Below, in pieces: positions 48,336-61,118 of a DNA stretch of 64,000 bases. Both the position numbers and the translations under genes were made by a program. Each line of letters begins with the position of its first letter. Positions within the stretch are counted from its first letter, which is position 1. The notes below the pieces were generated by a model that was given only the letters and a program-made list of their open reading frames with translations, ran no database searches and was not told the origin of the DNA. The DNA comes from Austropuccinia psidii. Taxonomy: Eukaryota; Basidiomycota; Pucciniomycetes; Pucciniales; Sphaerophragmiaceae. Where the stretch lies: positions 2,453,501 to 2,517,500 of the forward strand of contig JALGQZ010000013.1 in NCBI GenBank assembly GCA_023105745.1, in the 5' to 3' direction.

Positions 48336-48970
48336 CTATCTCTGCCTTTGTTTTAAATAGGTCTTGTTTTTGCCCTTGTATACTTGTCTTCTGGAAACTT
48401 CATGGGATTGTGAATAATGGTGACTCTTTTCCACTGATCTGTTGGTTCCTGAATAGTGTGAAGCTACTGGAGAGCTGGTTTGGTCTACTCCTTGTGATCC
48501 TGAAGGAATCTGAGTATGCCCTGTCTGGGTCAGCTTTTTTTCTATAGCTTGGATAGTGGCTTGATTCTGCCTTATCCTGTTTTCTCTCACCTCCAGAACT
48601 CTGAACTGCCTGGTGGGATTCCAACCTTTAGTGATTACTATAAGGTCTTTGAGTTCCATCTCTTTGAGAAATATCTTCTGGAAGCTTGCTCCCAGTTCTT
48701 CCCAGTGGGATGCTAAGTTGAACCTCTTGTTGTCCATGCTCCATTGAAAGAGGTCTTTCAGGAGTTGGCGGAGCTGAAGAACTTGATCCATATCCTTCCA
48801 GTCCTCTGGTTTGAGGTTTCTGTTTAATTGGAATTTGAATGGCAGAGTGGGTATGATTTCCCTCAATTTCTTGCCATCCACCACTGTATCCAAGGTGTCC
48901 TCCTCCAGGTCTTCTGGTTCTGGACAAGCCTTCTCTGTCCTCTGGTTGGTTCCTTTCAAAACCAAGGCTC
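48336..48970 (-). CDS. E6 ORF1 terminal exon (GWNP protein)
   Basis: Open from the acceptor (AG 48972-48971) to TAG 48338-48336. It matches E3 ORF1: LREIIP, DWKDMDQVLQLRQLLKDLFQWSMDNK, GWNP and RIRQNQATIQAIE align with conservative changes. This frame is open although the E6 gag-pol frame is badly damaged. That could mean stronger past constraint or chance. It may no longer be expressed because the intron 2 donor is mutated. Confidence 0.65.
48351..48357 (-). promoter_or_regulatory. Candidate -1 frameshift heptamer in E6 (T TTA AAA)
   Basis: Minus-strand TTTAAAA in the X XXY YYZ register of ORF1, four codons before its stop. A -1 slip enters the gag-pol frame, which is open there. TTTAAAA is an accepted slippery type. 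E3 lacks it at the corresponding place. Confidence 0.4.
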
Positions 48971-49038
48971 CTGAGGTGTACAGGCAACATATCAGTGTTT
49001 GCAAAAAGTCAACAACTTAATGTTCTTGGGGTATTTAA
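48971..49038 (-). other. E6 intron 2 with mutated donor, containing the gag-pol ATG
   Basis: E3 has AAAG|GTAAAT; E6 has AAAG|TTAAAT (49038), so the donor GT is lost. The acceptor CACCTCAG ends at 48971. ATG 48990-48988 lies inside, 20 nt before the exon, as in E3. Confidence 0.6.
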
Positions 49039-49338
49039 CTTTGACTGTGCCTTGTACAGATTTGCTGTCTACTGCTTTTTGCAATGTGCCCTTAGAGGTT
49101 ACAACTGGGTTAAGGATTGTGATCTTCCCTGTAAAAGTGGTTGAGGTTGGTTTACCTCGTATTGATGCAGCGTTTTGTGGTTTTCTACTCCTCTAAGTGA
49201 CAATTGGTGTCAATGATTTAGCAGTGATAAGGCCTTCAATATGCCTCTTTCCTTTTCCCTTGCTGCCCTCTGGCTCTGAGGGTGTCACTGGTGTGTTGGC
49301 CTGTGACTGGGTCTCAAGTGGGATGTAGTTTTCTTCCA
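49039..49338 (-). pseudogene. E6 upstream exon (first coding exon of ORF1)
   Basis: Begins TGGAAGAAAACTACATCCC after an AG acceptor. With A from the leader it would start M-E-E-N-Y-I-P-L-E, matching the E3 M-E-K-D-Y-I-P-L-E. The frame continues with a basic, Pro/Thr-rich middle as in E3, but an in-frame TAA near 49195 interrupts it. Confidence 0.6.
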
Positions 49339-49911
49339 CTGAATCAGACAGGAAAAGAGTGCTCAATGTCAGTTAAGACTTCTTGTAAGGCTGTTTTCAT
49401 GTCTAAGGATGGCCTCTATGAAATATATTTCTATATTGCTCCCTTGTGTTGTGACAGTGCAATTGAAGTTAACAATTACATGTCAGAAATACAGCTTATG
49501 GATATCTTGTACACTGTTTTCATACCAGTATCTTACAAATTAACTTGTAATTAGCAAGTATAATCAAAAAGTGATTCTGTTAAAGGGCAATTGAAATTAT
49601 CAATATACCCAACCATTCCTCTAATACTTTTGGTTTTACAGTAAGAGGTGTCCTTTTTAATCAAAAAATAGACATTATTGATGGCTTAAAGTGTTTGAAT
49701 ATGTAAAACACACCAAAATAATAATTTTGGTGGTGATTAAATCATAATCAATCATGCAACAAGGAAATTAAAATATAAAAAACAGTGGTATATAACATAT
49801 ACCACTCAAAAAAGAAATAGAAGATATGTATTATAATTTATTTTTTAATGAAATTACATCTAAAAAAAGAAACAAAAATGTCAGAAATAGAATGATAATA
49901 CAAAAACTCAC
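49339..49911 (-). other. E6 intron 1 in the leader
   Basis: Minus-strand donor ATGAAAAAA|GTGAGT at 49911 and acceptor GATTCAG ending at 49339, 573 nt. The last leader base is A and the next exon starts TG. A short ATG lies a few bases before the donor in another frame, possibly a later mutation. Confidence 0.6.
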
Positions 49912-49948
49912 TTTTTTCATAAAAAGGCCCAAAAAATCCAAAAAAAAA

Positions 49949-49967
49949 CATGGCCAGGCCCCCAAAA
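49949..49967 (-). promoter_or_regulatory. Putative primer-binding site of E6
   Basis: Minus strand after the LTR: TTTTGGGGGCCTGGCCATG, nearly identical to E3. Confidence 0.68.
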
Positions 49968-51404
49968 TGTCAGGCTGAGTCTATGATGACAATGTATTAA
50001 GGCTATTTATAACTTTAAATATGCCTGTGACACAGTAAAATTAATTGAAAATTGGTTGTATTATAGATAATAAAAGTATAAAATTGATTAATAAGGGCTT
50101 TAATATTATAAAATAGTGGTGGTGAGTGCTGTTGAAATCCCATGGGGAAGTCTTACCAGTTGGGTTACTATAATAAGAACTACAATACTAAAATTCATAC
50201 TAAAACCTGATTATTTTCCAAGAGTATAACTGTTTTGGACAGTTGTACTATGTAGGAATTCAAGAGCAGGATTAGGAAACCTTTTCTGGTGGAGAAAAGG
50301 TCTCTTTTTATCCTAAAATTGGGTGGAAAAGGGTACTAGACCTTTACACGTGGAGGAAGTGAAGATTTTTCACTTCCGAGGACTGGCTTGTGGGTTTCAA
50401 AAGGCCTGTATAGCCTGTATTGGACTCAGATGTGGCTTTGAAACCACATCTGGGCAGTTTTCACCAATACAGGGTGAAAATCTTCATCTGGGGACCACAT
50501 ATCCCTCTTCTGACATGTATGATGCATAGAATTCTGTACAGAACCTGTAAAGGACCCCAGTATTGACCAAAGTATGAGGTACTTAAGTGTCAACAGAATT
50601 CTTTGTCTGTTTGACACCTCATAATCATATTCATGGGAGAATATCCCACAGTAATACTGTATTGGTCTAACTGTGTGATTTTGACCTTAAAGCCACATAG
50701 CTTTGTCCATTTGTGAGATATCAAGCTCAAGGTTGGTTCATTGTGTAGCCCTGGAGGTGTTCTACACAAAGGTACCTCATTTGGTATGTCTATTATTAAA
50801 TATGGCAAATCTATGCCATGTACACGATTTTTTGTACATATGTATGATTTGCTTAAAATCTGTGTGGAACTTGTTTGCCTCATAACTTTTATTTTGGATG
50901 AGATATGGGGAAATAGATAGTACCATCAGATAGCCCTGATTTTGCTCTTTCTAAAAAGACCCCACTTTAGGTATCTCACACTAAAACTGTAGAAGTTAGC
51001 TGAGAGGTGAATATTTCATTCCCCCTTATTTGACCTTATTTTGGTCATAAATTCAGTAATTCTGATGCTAGCTCAATTTGATTAGTACCATTGGATATCC
51101 CTGACTCAGAGATTTATTTTCAATACCCATTTGATGGGTTTAAGCATCTTTCTCTGGATTTCAGATGAGAGGTGAAAAATAATGTTTATGCTCAGCAACA
51201 ACTTTGAGCAAGAATAACTTTGTTATTCCTTGTCCTATGATGGTGGGACTTGTATATTTGGTAAGAGGTGAGTTTCCTCTTCATTTTGATACTTATTTAG
51301 CTGTTTTGGCTCAGATCAATGTTTTGGTGGTATCTTGCCTTTACCATTGGTTTATGGTATCTGGCTGTCATGATTGTGCTCTGGTTTTGAGTCACAGAAT
51401 GACA
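49968..51404 (-). repeat. E6 5' LTR
   Basis: Partner of 41696-43132; starts TGTCAGGCTGAGTC and ends CACAGAATGACA, followed by GTTAA. Numerous substitutions relative to the partner. Confidence 0.94.
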
Positions 51405-51409
51405 GTTAA

Positions 51410-52973
51410 GTTTAACTAAAGCATTGTTTCCAGATCAAACAAAGTCTGACAGAGTCTGTTGAATATATGTTTCTGACCCAGCCACCATCAAATAAATTAA
51501 ATTGATTGTGGAACTCAAGTCAAGATAGTCCAGAATTACTAGGAAGGGCAGTCTAAATTATTCTAGAACATAAGAAGAGCAAGGTTTGAAAGCTTGAACA
51601 AAAATTCAAAGCTGCTTACTTGTAATTTCCTCTTCTAGCTACTGCCTCATTTTATCCCACACAAGAGGAATTCCCACAATATCTTTCAGCTTTAATATTT
51701 CCTCCATATCTAAAATTTAACAGAGTTCTATAATACGCTATAAAAGGAGAATAAATTTGAGACTCAACTCAAAACATCAATTATTTCAATATTTGTAATT
51801 TATTTCACTATTTGAATAAAAAGTCTTAGGATTTAAAGCAGATTTGAAAATTATCTTCAATATTTTAAAGTTTAAATGATGTTCCTGTTTCTTTCTGTGG
51901 GGAGTCTCACCAATTCTCATGAGAAAGAGGAATGAACCTTTCAATTTTTTGAAACAAAGTATTTATAATATTTATAGTTCAGATCCTCCTTTGTTTCTAC
52001 AGCTTAGAGAATTAAGCTCATTCAAAATACATAATATTTGGAGAAAAAATTAGAACACAAATAAATTACTAAAAGGCTCTTTATCTCAATAAATTGAAAA
52101 TATTTTGAGAAATCTTAAAAATTAATAGTAATAATCTTGATTGTGTAAATAAATCTTTATATATGAGAAAAAGGTAACGGAATTAGAATTCTGCACATTA
52201 AGAGGTCTAGATTATATTTGTCATTTTCATACATAAATCTGAGGATTATCTTAATATCAATAAACAAAATTTAAAATTAGGAGAAAAGGAAACATCACAC
52301 AATACCATTAGATATAAAACCACCTTCATTTTCTATCTGTTATATATCGGATATAATTCTTCTTATGTGCCAATGGGATGAAATGAAAACTAAAATTTAC
52401 TATCAATCTATCAAAGGGCTCACTAAATAGCTATCAAAAAGCCTATCTAGAATAAAGGAATTTGTCTGGTGGGATTAAAAATACTAAATGTTTGAAATAA
52501 ATCTATAAGAAATTTAACATTGAAAGCTAACTTCTTATTAATGTGAGTGAAATATTGGAACCTTTCAATATCACTATAAATTATACCTTTTTATGAGTTT
52601 TGGTCTACTGATAAAGCCTGTTTTCATATTCTCAGAGGCACCCTGGCTATGGTTTATATTTGTAGTTTGTCTCAACATTATCATGAATAATTTTCATTTA
52701 TATGGCTATATCATTTGTATATATGTTATTCAGTTTATTGTAGAATATATATGTACATCTGTAACAACATACTCTCCAAGAAGAAGAAACTGAATGAAAA
52801 TCTATTATTTGAATCTTCCCAAAAACCTCGCTTATTGTGGCTTAAAAGACAAAAAAACAGTTTCAGGGTTGAATCCATATTTAACCCATGTTTAATTCAG
52901 AATGGAACTCATTTTCATTTATTTGTTGAGCCTTAAGCATCTGCCCACAGTTTTTTCATCTTTATTTAATGGT
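51410..52973. other. Unassigned AT-rich stretch between E6 and E8/E7
   Basis: No LTR pair, domain or long coding frame recognised. The frames at 52593-52793 and 52715-52936 have no family resemblance. It continues the sequence interrupted by E6. Confidence 0.5.
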
Positions 52974-53018
52974 TGATGCCGTTAGTCTTTCTTTTTGTTT
53001 GCAAAACTATGGTAAGGC
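52974..53018 (-). pseudogene. E8: short gag fragment on the left of E7
   Basis: Read on the minus strand, GCCTTACCATAGTTTTGC and the following 25 bases match E4 gag at about 25322-25366 (encoding ALPWFCQRKDRLTA). It continues the E8 gag sequence found right of E7 and marks where E7 was inserted. Beyond 52974 the similarity is lost. The last five bases are the E7 duplication. Confidence 0.8.
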
Positions 53019-55005
53019 TGTGAGGTTTGACTATGAAAAAATAAGTAAAAATTACTAATATTTTACTCATTGTACTCTGAATTTCCTTATGAAATTTAAA
53101 GAATGATATAAGAGATAATTCTAATAATAAAGAGTTATTATAACTATGGTGTAAAACATTTATATTATTAAATAAATATAATAGTATAAATTTTATATTC
53201 AAAATATTGATATAATAAAATAAATATATCAAGATATGATAATTAATAAATTTATGGCACTTTATTATTGTTACAAAGAAATAATAAAGGCATAAAAAAA
53301 TTATTTTTAATAATAAAAAATTAATTATAACAATAATATTACTAATATTAAATCTATGAATTAAAATAAATACTATTTATATTAATTTAAGAATTCCTTA
53401 AAAAATAATAATAGAGAGCAATTATTATAAAAAGGGAAAATAACCTACTTTTAACACTTAATATAATAATTTTGAATATTTTTATGCCAAAAAAAATAAA
53501 TAAAGCTTATTTAGATTGTATTTACAATAAAAATTAGAAGAAACTACAAATTGTTTTGTTTTTATGTGGAATGAGATATTTAAGAGAAATTTAACAAAAA
53601 AATTGAAAATTGATTTAATCAAATCAACATTGATGATTATAGCAAAGAAAAACTTTATTATTTGAAAGTATAATATTTTTATATAAAAAGAAGAAAGCTT
53701 TTACCCTTGGCCTTAATAATTTATTGGTTTTGTTGCATCTGAGGGGGAAATAGAGTAAAAAAAGCTCTATTTATAGTAAATTCTTCCCTCCTGGAGTCCA
53801 AAATTCTTCTTTTAGAGATTTACCAATTCTATCCACTGGAATTAATTGGTATTTTAGCGTTTAGTGATGATTACATCATAATTGAACCATTGTATCTCAT
53901 TATTATGCCATTATTTAGAGTTGTCACTATAACTCTAGATTTGATGACATTGTAGGCTTGGAAAAGTCCTAGACTTTGTGTATCTTGTTAGTATTAATCA
54001 TAATCTAATATTATTCACCAATTTTATCACTTATATAACTTTTAAATTTAAAATAAGACTACAGTGAGTGATCATAAATGATCAGTGTTAAACTTAAACT
54101 TTGATCATTGATACATTTTAATCTATATGTGCTACAGGAAATCAGAGAGTGTCTACTGAAAGCTTAAAATTTCATAATTATGCTTCCAAGAGAATTTCAT
54201 TAAACGATCAAAACTGTATCTTTGATGATTTTTCTTGTAACTCATCTTTTCTGTCAAAATTCACTATTTTAAACTCCAAACCATTATTTCAAGGGGTTTC
54301 ACCTTGAATATAATGATAAAAAATAAATCATTATTCATGTATGAGCTAGTAGATCCTGAATATCCATTTTATTTTAAGTTTGGACCACTTTCACAACAAA
54401 GTGGGCAACAGCTGTAGCAATTTTATTCAATAAACCCTTACAGGTTATAACCTTGTTTTTAACTTTTCAAATGAAGCTTATATCTGTATTCTTAAAAAAA
54501 ATTGTGGTAAGTTTATTTTTGGTTTTACTCTCTATCATGTGTATTTTAAGAGATATTAGCTAAAAAACCATGAATATATGCACTGATCATCAAAGTGCAT
54601 AAATTCATGTTATTTCCTTAAATATTTACTTTACAAATATGACATAAAAATGTCATATGTGGAGTTTCTCATGGGGAAACCAATGGTCCAATTTATTTCA
54701 CATGTTTCTCCATTTGGATCTGAGATGAATAGGAATTTATGTCTTTTTTATGGTATTCTTACTTATTATATATTAATCATTGACTTTACAGATATGCTAT
54801 AAAAATGATATATGTGTATTTTATCATGAGGAATCTAATGATTTAATTTATTTTACATGTTTACTCATTATACTCTAAGGTAATTAAAAATTATACCTAT
54901 TTCTGGCATTTTCACTTATTTCAAGATAGTTTTTTTAAAATAATAATTATTGTAAAGTTTTCTTGTGACCTTTTTGGATATGTAGTCATATCTCAAAGGC
55001 TCACA
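53019..55005 (-). repeat. E7 3' LTR
   Basis: Plus strand begins TGTGAGGTTTGACTATG (family consensus TGTAAGG, one substitution) and ends AAAGGCTCACA. TATA box at 53768-53775 on the minus strand. Confidence 0.92.
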
Positions 55006-55020
55006 TTCCCTACCACCAAA
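55006..55020 (-). promoter_or_regulatory. Polypurine tract of E7
   Basis: Minus strand GGTGGTAGGGAA just before the 3' LTR, identical to E2. Confidence 0.7.
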
Positions 55021-58000
55021 AAAGACTGTACCACAATCTGATATAGCTAATTAGGTTATCATCCACTGTCCTACCTCTTCATTATACTTTCTTAGTCTTG
55101 AAGCTCAATAATCCTTAACCTTTCTATTCTCTAGGCCTTCTTTCATTTATGAACCTTCTTAGTAGTTTATCAGCATTATTTATATCTTTCTCAAGAAGAC
55201 ATCCATCTCCTTGAGTTGGGTTTCTATACCTCACAAGGTATTCTCTTTCTTTTTGTTTCCAGTCCTTCTTTCTTTAAGGAATTTTACAATGTTTTTCTCT
55301 TCTCCTTCTTCTAGAGGGGGAATTTCAAGTGTTGGTTTATTTCTTAGGGGAAAAATTCTTTTTCACTTAAGCTGTAAGTTTTTATCAGGCTTACAGGGAA
55401 ATTTGGTGTTTCTTCATTAATTCACCTGTAATTTCTAGTTGCACAGCATTATGTCCATGTAGTGCTTTTATCATGAATGTTCCTGCAAAGGAATCTTTCA
55501 ATTTCTTTGGGACTTTGATATTATTGAAATTAAGAGTTGATACTAAGACCAAGTCTCCTACTTTGAAGCTAGGTGGTTTATGACTTTTATCCCATCTTTC
55601 TTTTGCATACTTAAAAAGAATCTTGCATACATCTGTTTGCATGATGTCCTTCCTTGTCAAGAATCATTTTGAAACTGCTTGCTGTTTGATGTATATCCAC
55701 TAAGTCTTTTTTAAAAGTGTCATATGGAAGTCTTGGATTCCATCCTTTTTTCAACATTTCTGGTGTTCTACCAGCTGAAGAATTGATTGATGTTTTATAT
55801 GCCATCTCAAGAGCTGGTATTAAAGTACACCAATAATGCCTAAATCCATCAGAGTCTTTGAGTTCTAGGCCATCAGCACAGAATATTCTGATCATATCTT
55901 CTGAGGTTTGTATCATTCTTTCTTGCAGACCATCAGTTTGAGGGTGGTAGGCTGTGGAGAATTATAAATTTGCTCGAAACAAGTAATGGAGGTTTGTCCA
56001 TAATGCTGAGTTGAATTTTGGGTCTCTGTCACTTATGATATTTGGGAATAGTCCTTCATGGATAATAACTTTATTCCATATCATTATGACTGTGCTCATA
56101 GCTGTGTCATCTTTGTGACATGGTAATAAAATTGGAGGTTTGGTGTACCTGTCAACTAATACTAGGCATGCATTATAACTTCTGTCTCCTCCTGGAGGTA
56201 AGGCTGTTACCCAGTCCATGTGAACTATTTCCCATGGGCATTTTGGGTCTTGAATTTGGATCATCATTCCAAATTTCTTTCCTGTGGCTCTGTTTTCTTT
56301 GTGACATCTGTCAAAGGTTTAGCAGTATTCTACAACATCTTTTCTCCAATTTGGCTACCAAGAGCAGGATTTTGCCCTCTCTAGTGTTCTGTCTTCTGAG
56401 AGATTTCCAGATGAAACACAATCATGACATTCATTTAGTATAGTGTTTATCAGAGTTCTATCTGTTAAAGCCATAACACATGTATTTTTAGTCCTATGAT
56501 AGAGGATTCCATCAAGGAGGTGGAATATTCCTTCATCATAGGTTTTTTCCATGATTCATCTAGCTTGGATGAAAGTGATGGTTCTCTACAGTCTTTCATT
56601 AGAAGTTGGCATGATATATGACAGTTCTTTTTTATCTTATAGCTTTTTTTAACTTGGTGAGAGAATTCTGTGCCAATATCTGTGACACATATGCCTTCTA
56701 TATGATGTTCTTCCTGTGGTACCCATGCTGGGTTTTCAGGTGTATTTTCTAAAGCCCATCTGCTAAGACCATCTTGGGTTTTATTAATATTTCCAGATTT
56801 AGAAACTATAAGCATATTTCCTCTATATTCTTGGATATCAATTTGCCATCTCAGCATTTGTCTTTCTGGTGTCTTGATGTTTCATAAAGATTGTACAGAA
56901 TTGCAGTCTGCTATCACATCAAACACTGTTCCATCCAAATAATAGTGCAATTTTTCTAAAGCCCACACTAGAAGAGACATCCATTTGGCTTGCTCCATAT
57001 TTTGCCTCTGTTAGCTTTATTTGTCTTGAAATGAATAAAATTGGTCTTTCAACATGTTTATCATTGATGATTTGTGTCTGGTGTAGTGCAGCACCTAGTC
57101 CTTCTCCACAAGCATCAATTTGCAGCTTGGAAGGTAGTTTCCAATCTGGAATTAGAATATATGGGGCATTTGTGAGGGCATTTTTCAATTCCTTGTACAC
57201 TTTGACCCTTTCTTCAGTAATTTAATTGACTGTCTGTTTGTCACAGAGCTTGTACAAGGATGTGGCAATTCTTGCAAATTCTTTGATTTGCTGTCTGTGA
57301 TACCCAGGAAATCCTAGAAATTATTGAATTTCCTTTTTGGCTTGGGGCATTGGCTTCAGTAGTACCACTGCTACTTTGTTTTTATCTATGCCCAAAATTA
57401 GTCCAGATACAACATGTCCTAGTGCTTTCAGTTCACTGTATGCAAAACAACATTGTTTCAAGGAAATTTTCATATTTACTTGTACTATTTTTTGCAAGAC
57501 TCTTTATAGTCTTGTTAAGTGACTTTCTCAAGTTTCTGAACAAATGATGATATCATCAATATAGATAATGAACCATCCTCCTGATAATTCTTCAGGAAAT
57601 ATGGTATTCATCATTATTTGATAATGAGAAGGTGCATTTTTTATACCAAATGGAATTCTTAAGTATTCATAAATTCCACAGTGGACTATTATCCTTAGTA
57701 GTTTTCTGGCATTGTCTGTCAAGACATTATGGTGAAAACCTTTCAGAGCATCAGTTTCTGTAATGAACTTAGCCTGTGAGAACTGTGTTAATGTCTCATG
57801 GATTCCGTTTATTGGGTATCTGTCAGGGATAGTATAGGTATTTACATCTCTCAAGACCCCTACCATCCTTGATTTTCCATTATGGGAAGTTATAATGACA
57901 GGTTTGGTTACCTCTACTTGCTCATTATGTCCTAATTTCCTTAACACTCCAAGGTCCATTCATTCTTTAATGTGTACCTCTAAGGCTTTGCTAGCCCTTG

Positions 58001-60218
58001 GGCTAGCTGGGTAAACTGTCCTTCTCAATAAGGGTGGATAAGGTTTTTCCACATTAAGAATAATGTCTACTTCATGCCCAATTATTGCACCTAGTGGTTC
58101 TCTGTCAGTTTCAGAGGTATTTTTGTATTTAAACAAAATATCAATCAGTTTTCCTTTCATTTTTTCTGTTAATTCTTGATGAAATTCTTCCTCATTAAGC
58201 TGTTCATTTATAAAGGATTGTTACTCTGGGCTTTTCTCCTCATTTTTTATAACTGTAATTTGTTTTTTGTTATTTAAAACCCAAATTTCTGCCTCTTATT
58301 GTCTCCTATGGTAAAATATCTGTCTCTTTTATTGGAGATATCTATGCCATAAATTGACAAGTAATCATTTCCCAGTATAAAATGGTTATTAGTACAGTTT
58401 TCCCTTACTGAAAACTCTACTTTCACTCTTGCACTTTGGGAAGGGTGAGGAAAAATTAATTTCAATTCAATTAGTTCAAGGACCTTCATGCTTTTACTTG
58501 CACTACTAAATTTAACCCCTTGTATTGGTATAATTTTCTCTTCCCAACCTGGTATAATTGTTTTGAAGTAATCCTTACCAACACAGGTACAGTATGCTCC
58601 TGTATCTAAATTTGTTTTTGCCTCTTGGTTTCCAACTATGACAATACTTATACTTGATTTTCCAATTGTATATCCCTTTCCTTTTGTTGGTTTGGTTCTA
58701 TACAGCTTGGCATATTTTATTTCTGTAAGGCTTGTATCAGATGTTCCAACTTGTGGTAAGCTTGAATTTACATCTAGTACCTCATATATTGAGTCAATAT
58801 CATTAATTTGTACATTACATATATTAATTTCATCACTTTCAGAAGTTTCTGACTCTTCAGTTTCTTTTTCAGGCTCATATTCATCTTCTTTGTCATTTTG
58901 GGCTTCTTTTTCCACAATTTCATTGATTTTTGCCTATTTAAGAAAGTTCTTGGCTAAGTGTCCAATACCTCCACATTTATGACATTTTTTTCCCATTAGT
59001 GTTGGGTGTATTGGGCTGGGAAGGTTCTTTTGGTTTATCTTTCTTGATAAATGGTTTCTTTGGACTTTTAGTGTCAAATGTTTTCCATGTTCTGCCAATT
59101 TTTGTTCTTGTCACTATGACTTCTAGTGCATTTATAAACTCTTCTGTGCAGCATGGTTCTATACATCTGCTTCTTAGGGAATGTTCTAGTTCCCCTCCAC
59201 ATTTCTTGAGTATTTCCATATGCACAGCTTTTGTGACATTTCTGGATATAGTGCATTTAATCTTTCAAGTTGTTTTAAGAACCAAGTCATAGGTTTATCC
59301 TTATCTGGGTCAAAGAAGGAATTTTGAAATTTATTTTGTATATTCTACCTCCAGGCATCATTTTCCTACTTGGTGATTATTTCATTTTTCAGCAAAGACC
59401 AGTCATTTTTGACATTTTCTTGTCTTATGCAATAATACCATCTTTTTGCAGATTTTTCAAATAATGAATGTAATCTGGAAGTCATTAATTCATCTGGTAT
59501 GGCATAATATTCCTGTAACATTTCAATTGTTTTAATAAATTAAATATGGTCATATTCACCTTTACCTGTGAATGTTGGCCATTCTTTTAATTGAGGTGCT
59601 TCTTTCATTAAGACTTGGTTATTGTCTTTATGTCTCAATTCTGTTATGAATTTATTTGTTATTTTCTCTTTTGGTTTAACAAGACTCCTTGTATGAGAAA
59701 ATGGTGTTGTGACTTTGGCATATTTAAGTTAGCCTCACTTATCTTATCCATTTTTTCAGTAATAAGTCTTATCTCACTTATAATGTCATCTTTAAGATTC
59801 ATTCTTTCTTCATCACTTTTTTCTACATGGTCTAGAAGTAATTTTTGATGTGATGAAGTCTTTTCTTCAAATTCTTCTACAGAAATACTTGATTTGTTCA
59901 ATTTTTCTGTAATATTATCAATACTCACATCATAATTAATTGTCAAAGTTTTTTCTTTGATATCTTTTATGTATCTTTACAATTCCTGCTGTCCTTTTAT
60001 TAATTTTTGATTATTGTCAATTGGAATCTTTGGTTTGTTATTTTCAACCATAAATTTAACTTTATCAATTTGTTTTTTATTTTGTACAATAATTTTTGTG
60101 ATAGATGATAAATTTTTATTTATTTCTTGTATGGATAATAAAATATTTTTGATGTCTTTGAAAGGTAAAATGCTATTTTTAATTTCTGTTCAAGTATTTA
60201 AAACATCATGAGAAAAAG

Positions 60219-60690
60219 TTATTGCTTTGGGAAATGAGGTTGTCTCATTCTTTGTTCCTCTTTTTCCTTGAATTCCATCAAGGTTCTGGCCATGTTGGAA
60301 GCATTTTCCATGGAATCCTTTTGTAATTTTGGGATCCCATAGCTTTTGTAATATGTTTTCCTCCAGTTTGTTTTCCTGTTCTTCTTCCCTTCTTGGGAAA
60401 GTTGGTTGGCTTGAGGCTTGCTGGTAGAAGCTACTGGGGCTTCTTCCTTGCTTTCCTCCCTCTTTTTGGCATGGTCTTCCTTTATCTTTCTGATTTGAGG
60501 CTTTGATGATAGTGGATTCCATCCATTAGAGTAGTTCACTATTTGCTAATCTTTGAGGAATCTTTTTGGGATGTGCCAGGAGCTCATCACTCCTTGGTGG
60601 ATTTGTGGCAACATTTCCCAATCCTTGTACTTGTATACTGTGTAGTACTGTTTGCACTGGCTCATATAAATGTCTATTTGAGCCCTCTAA
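60219..60690 (-). pseudogene. E7 ORF1 terminal exon (GWNP protein)
   Basis: Aligned with E2 13732-14195: [21 protein letters not shown], a TAG at about 60555, then [13 protein letters not shown] and a Lys-rich tail to TAA 60221-60219. Differences from E2 fall mainly at third positions of this frame. The slippery heptamer CCCAAAG is at 60231-60225. Confidence 0.7.
60225..60231 (-). promoter_or_regulatory. Candidate -1 frameshift heptamer in E7 (C CCA AAG)
   Basis: Same heptamer, same register and nearly the same distance to the ORF1 stop as in E2, in a copy where much surrounding sequence has changed. Confidence 0.45.
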
Positions 60691-60901
60691 ATGTGATTTA
60701 TATCTGTTCGAGCTACTCATACTTAGTTCTAACTCTGGCTCAGATATTATGTGCATTTCTGGGACTTGCCTTTGGGATACAGCACTTCCTTGTGTGGATT
60801 CTGATCCACTGGAGATTTTTCCCTTTCTCTTCCCTTTTGAGGGATTATCTCTGCTGATGAGTCCGGTTCCATCTTATTGAATGGAGTATTGAGATCCTCT
60901 T

Positions 60902-60982
60902 CTAGTAGTCATAATTGAGAAGACAAAAATATTTCAGGACACTAAAAACTCTTTTTATGGCAATTTAAAGAGAGGTACTCAC
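60902..60982 (-). other. E7 intron 2, containing the gag-pol ATG
   Basis: Minus-strand donor GAAG|GTGAGT at 60982 and acceptor ACTACTAG ending at 60902, 81 nt. It corresponds to the E2 intron that E3 entered. ATG 60912-60910 lies 11 nt before the exon. Confidence 0.65.
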
Positions 60983-61118
60983 CTTCAGAGTCCTGGAAAG
61001 ACTAATTTCTTAGCTATCTTTTTCTTATTGACAACAGGTTTTGGAGAACTCAGACAAGTTTCTTCCACCAATCTCTCAACAATGGCTTGATTATCCTGTG
61101 CTTGTTTGTCTGCAAACA
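60983..61118 (-). pseudogene. E7 upstream exon (first coding exon of ORF1)
   Basis: Starts TGTTTGCAGAC after acceptor TTTTTAG (61120-61119), so A|TG would form AUG at the junction as in E2. Encodes an acidic start, VERLVEETC and a Lys-rich part; a 14-bp deletion relative to E2 then shifts the frame. Confidence 0.58.

Larger units (their letters stand above)
43154..48990 (-). pseudogene. E6 Gag-Pol, multiply broken
   Basis: Collinear with E3 gag-pol. Visible parts on the minus strand: capsid-like gag (47870-47316), CCHC knuckle C-HNCG...HYANNC (about 47140-47100), protease with DSG in place of DTG (about 46745), RT, RNase H, integrase zinc finger (intact HHCC ligands), integrase core and chromodomain (43369-43154). 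RT YIDD has become YIEA (about 45720) and the first integrase Asp is Asn (about 44278); the SDRD box and the catalytic Glu are present. Frames change at least nine times. The ATG at 48990 matches the E3 position, and an in-frame TAA follows at about 48630. Confidence 0.94.
41696..51404 (-). mobile_element. E6: full-length but decayed family A element
   Basis: Minus-strand relative of E3. LTRs 41696-43132 and 49968-51404 are both 1437 bp but differ at many positions, so this is an old insertion. The duplication GTTAA is perfect (41691-41695 and 51405-51409). Order and domains follow E3. The gag-pol is broken by many indels and stops, but the upstream exon, splice signals and ORF1 are still readable, which makes it useful for comparison with E3. 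Confidence 0.95.
55124..60912 (-). pseudogene. E7 Gag-Pol, multiply broken
   Basis: Collinear with E2 gag-pol from ATG 60912 to an end near 55124. In-frame TAA appears 12 codons after the ATG. Recognisable: coiled-coil-like part (59946-59659), capsid-like gag (59640-59200, several stops), CCHC knuckle whose last Cys is Phe (about 58940), protease DTGAYC (about 58600), RT with intact YIDD (about 57560), RNase H (57200-56770), integrase zinc finger and core (56552-55620, DW, SDRD and the ERMIQ glutamate present), GPF-like GTF and a degenerate chromodomain (55390-55130). Despite intact RT and protease motifs, the frame is interrupted at least ten times. Confidence 0.93.

Noticed and set aside
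51410..52973. Fourth LTR element continuing from 37587-41690
   Set aside because: The two sides of E6 are joined by its duplication, but I could not find LTR ends, a primer-binding motif or pol sequence, so it stays unassigned.
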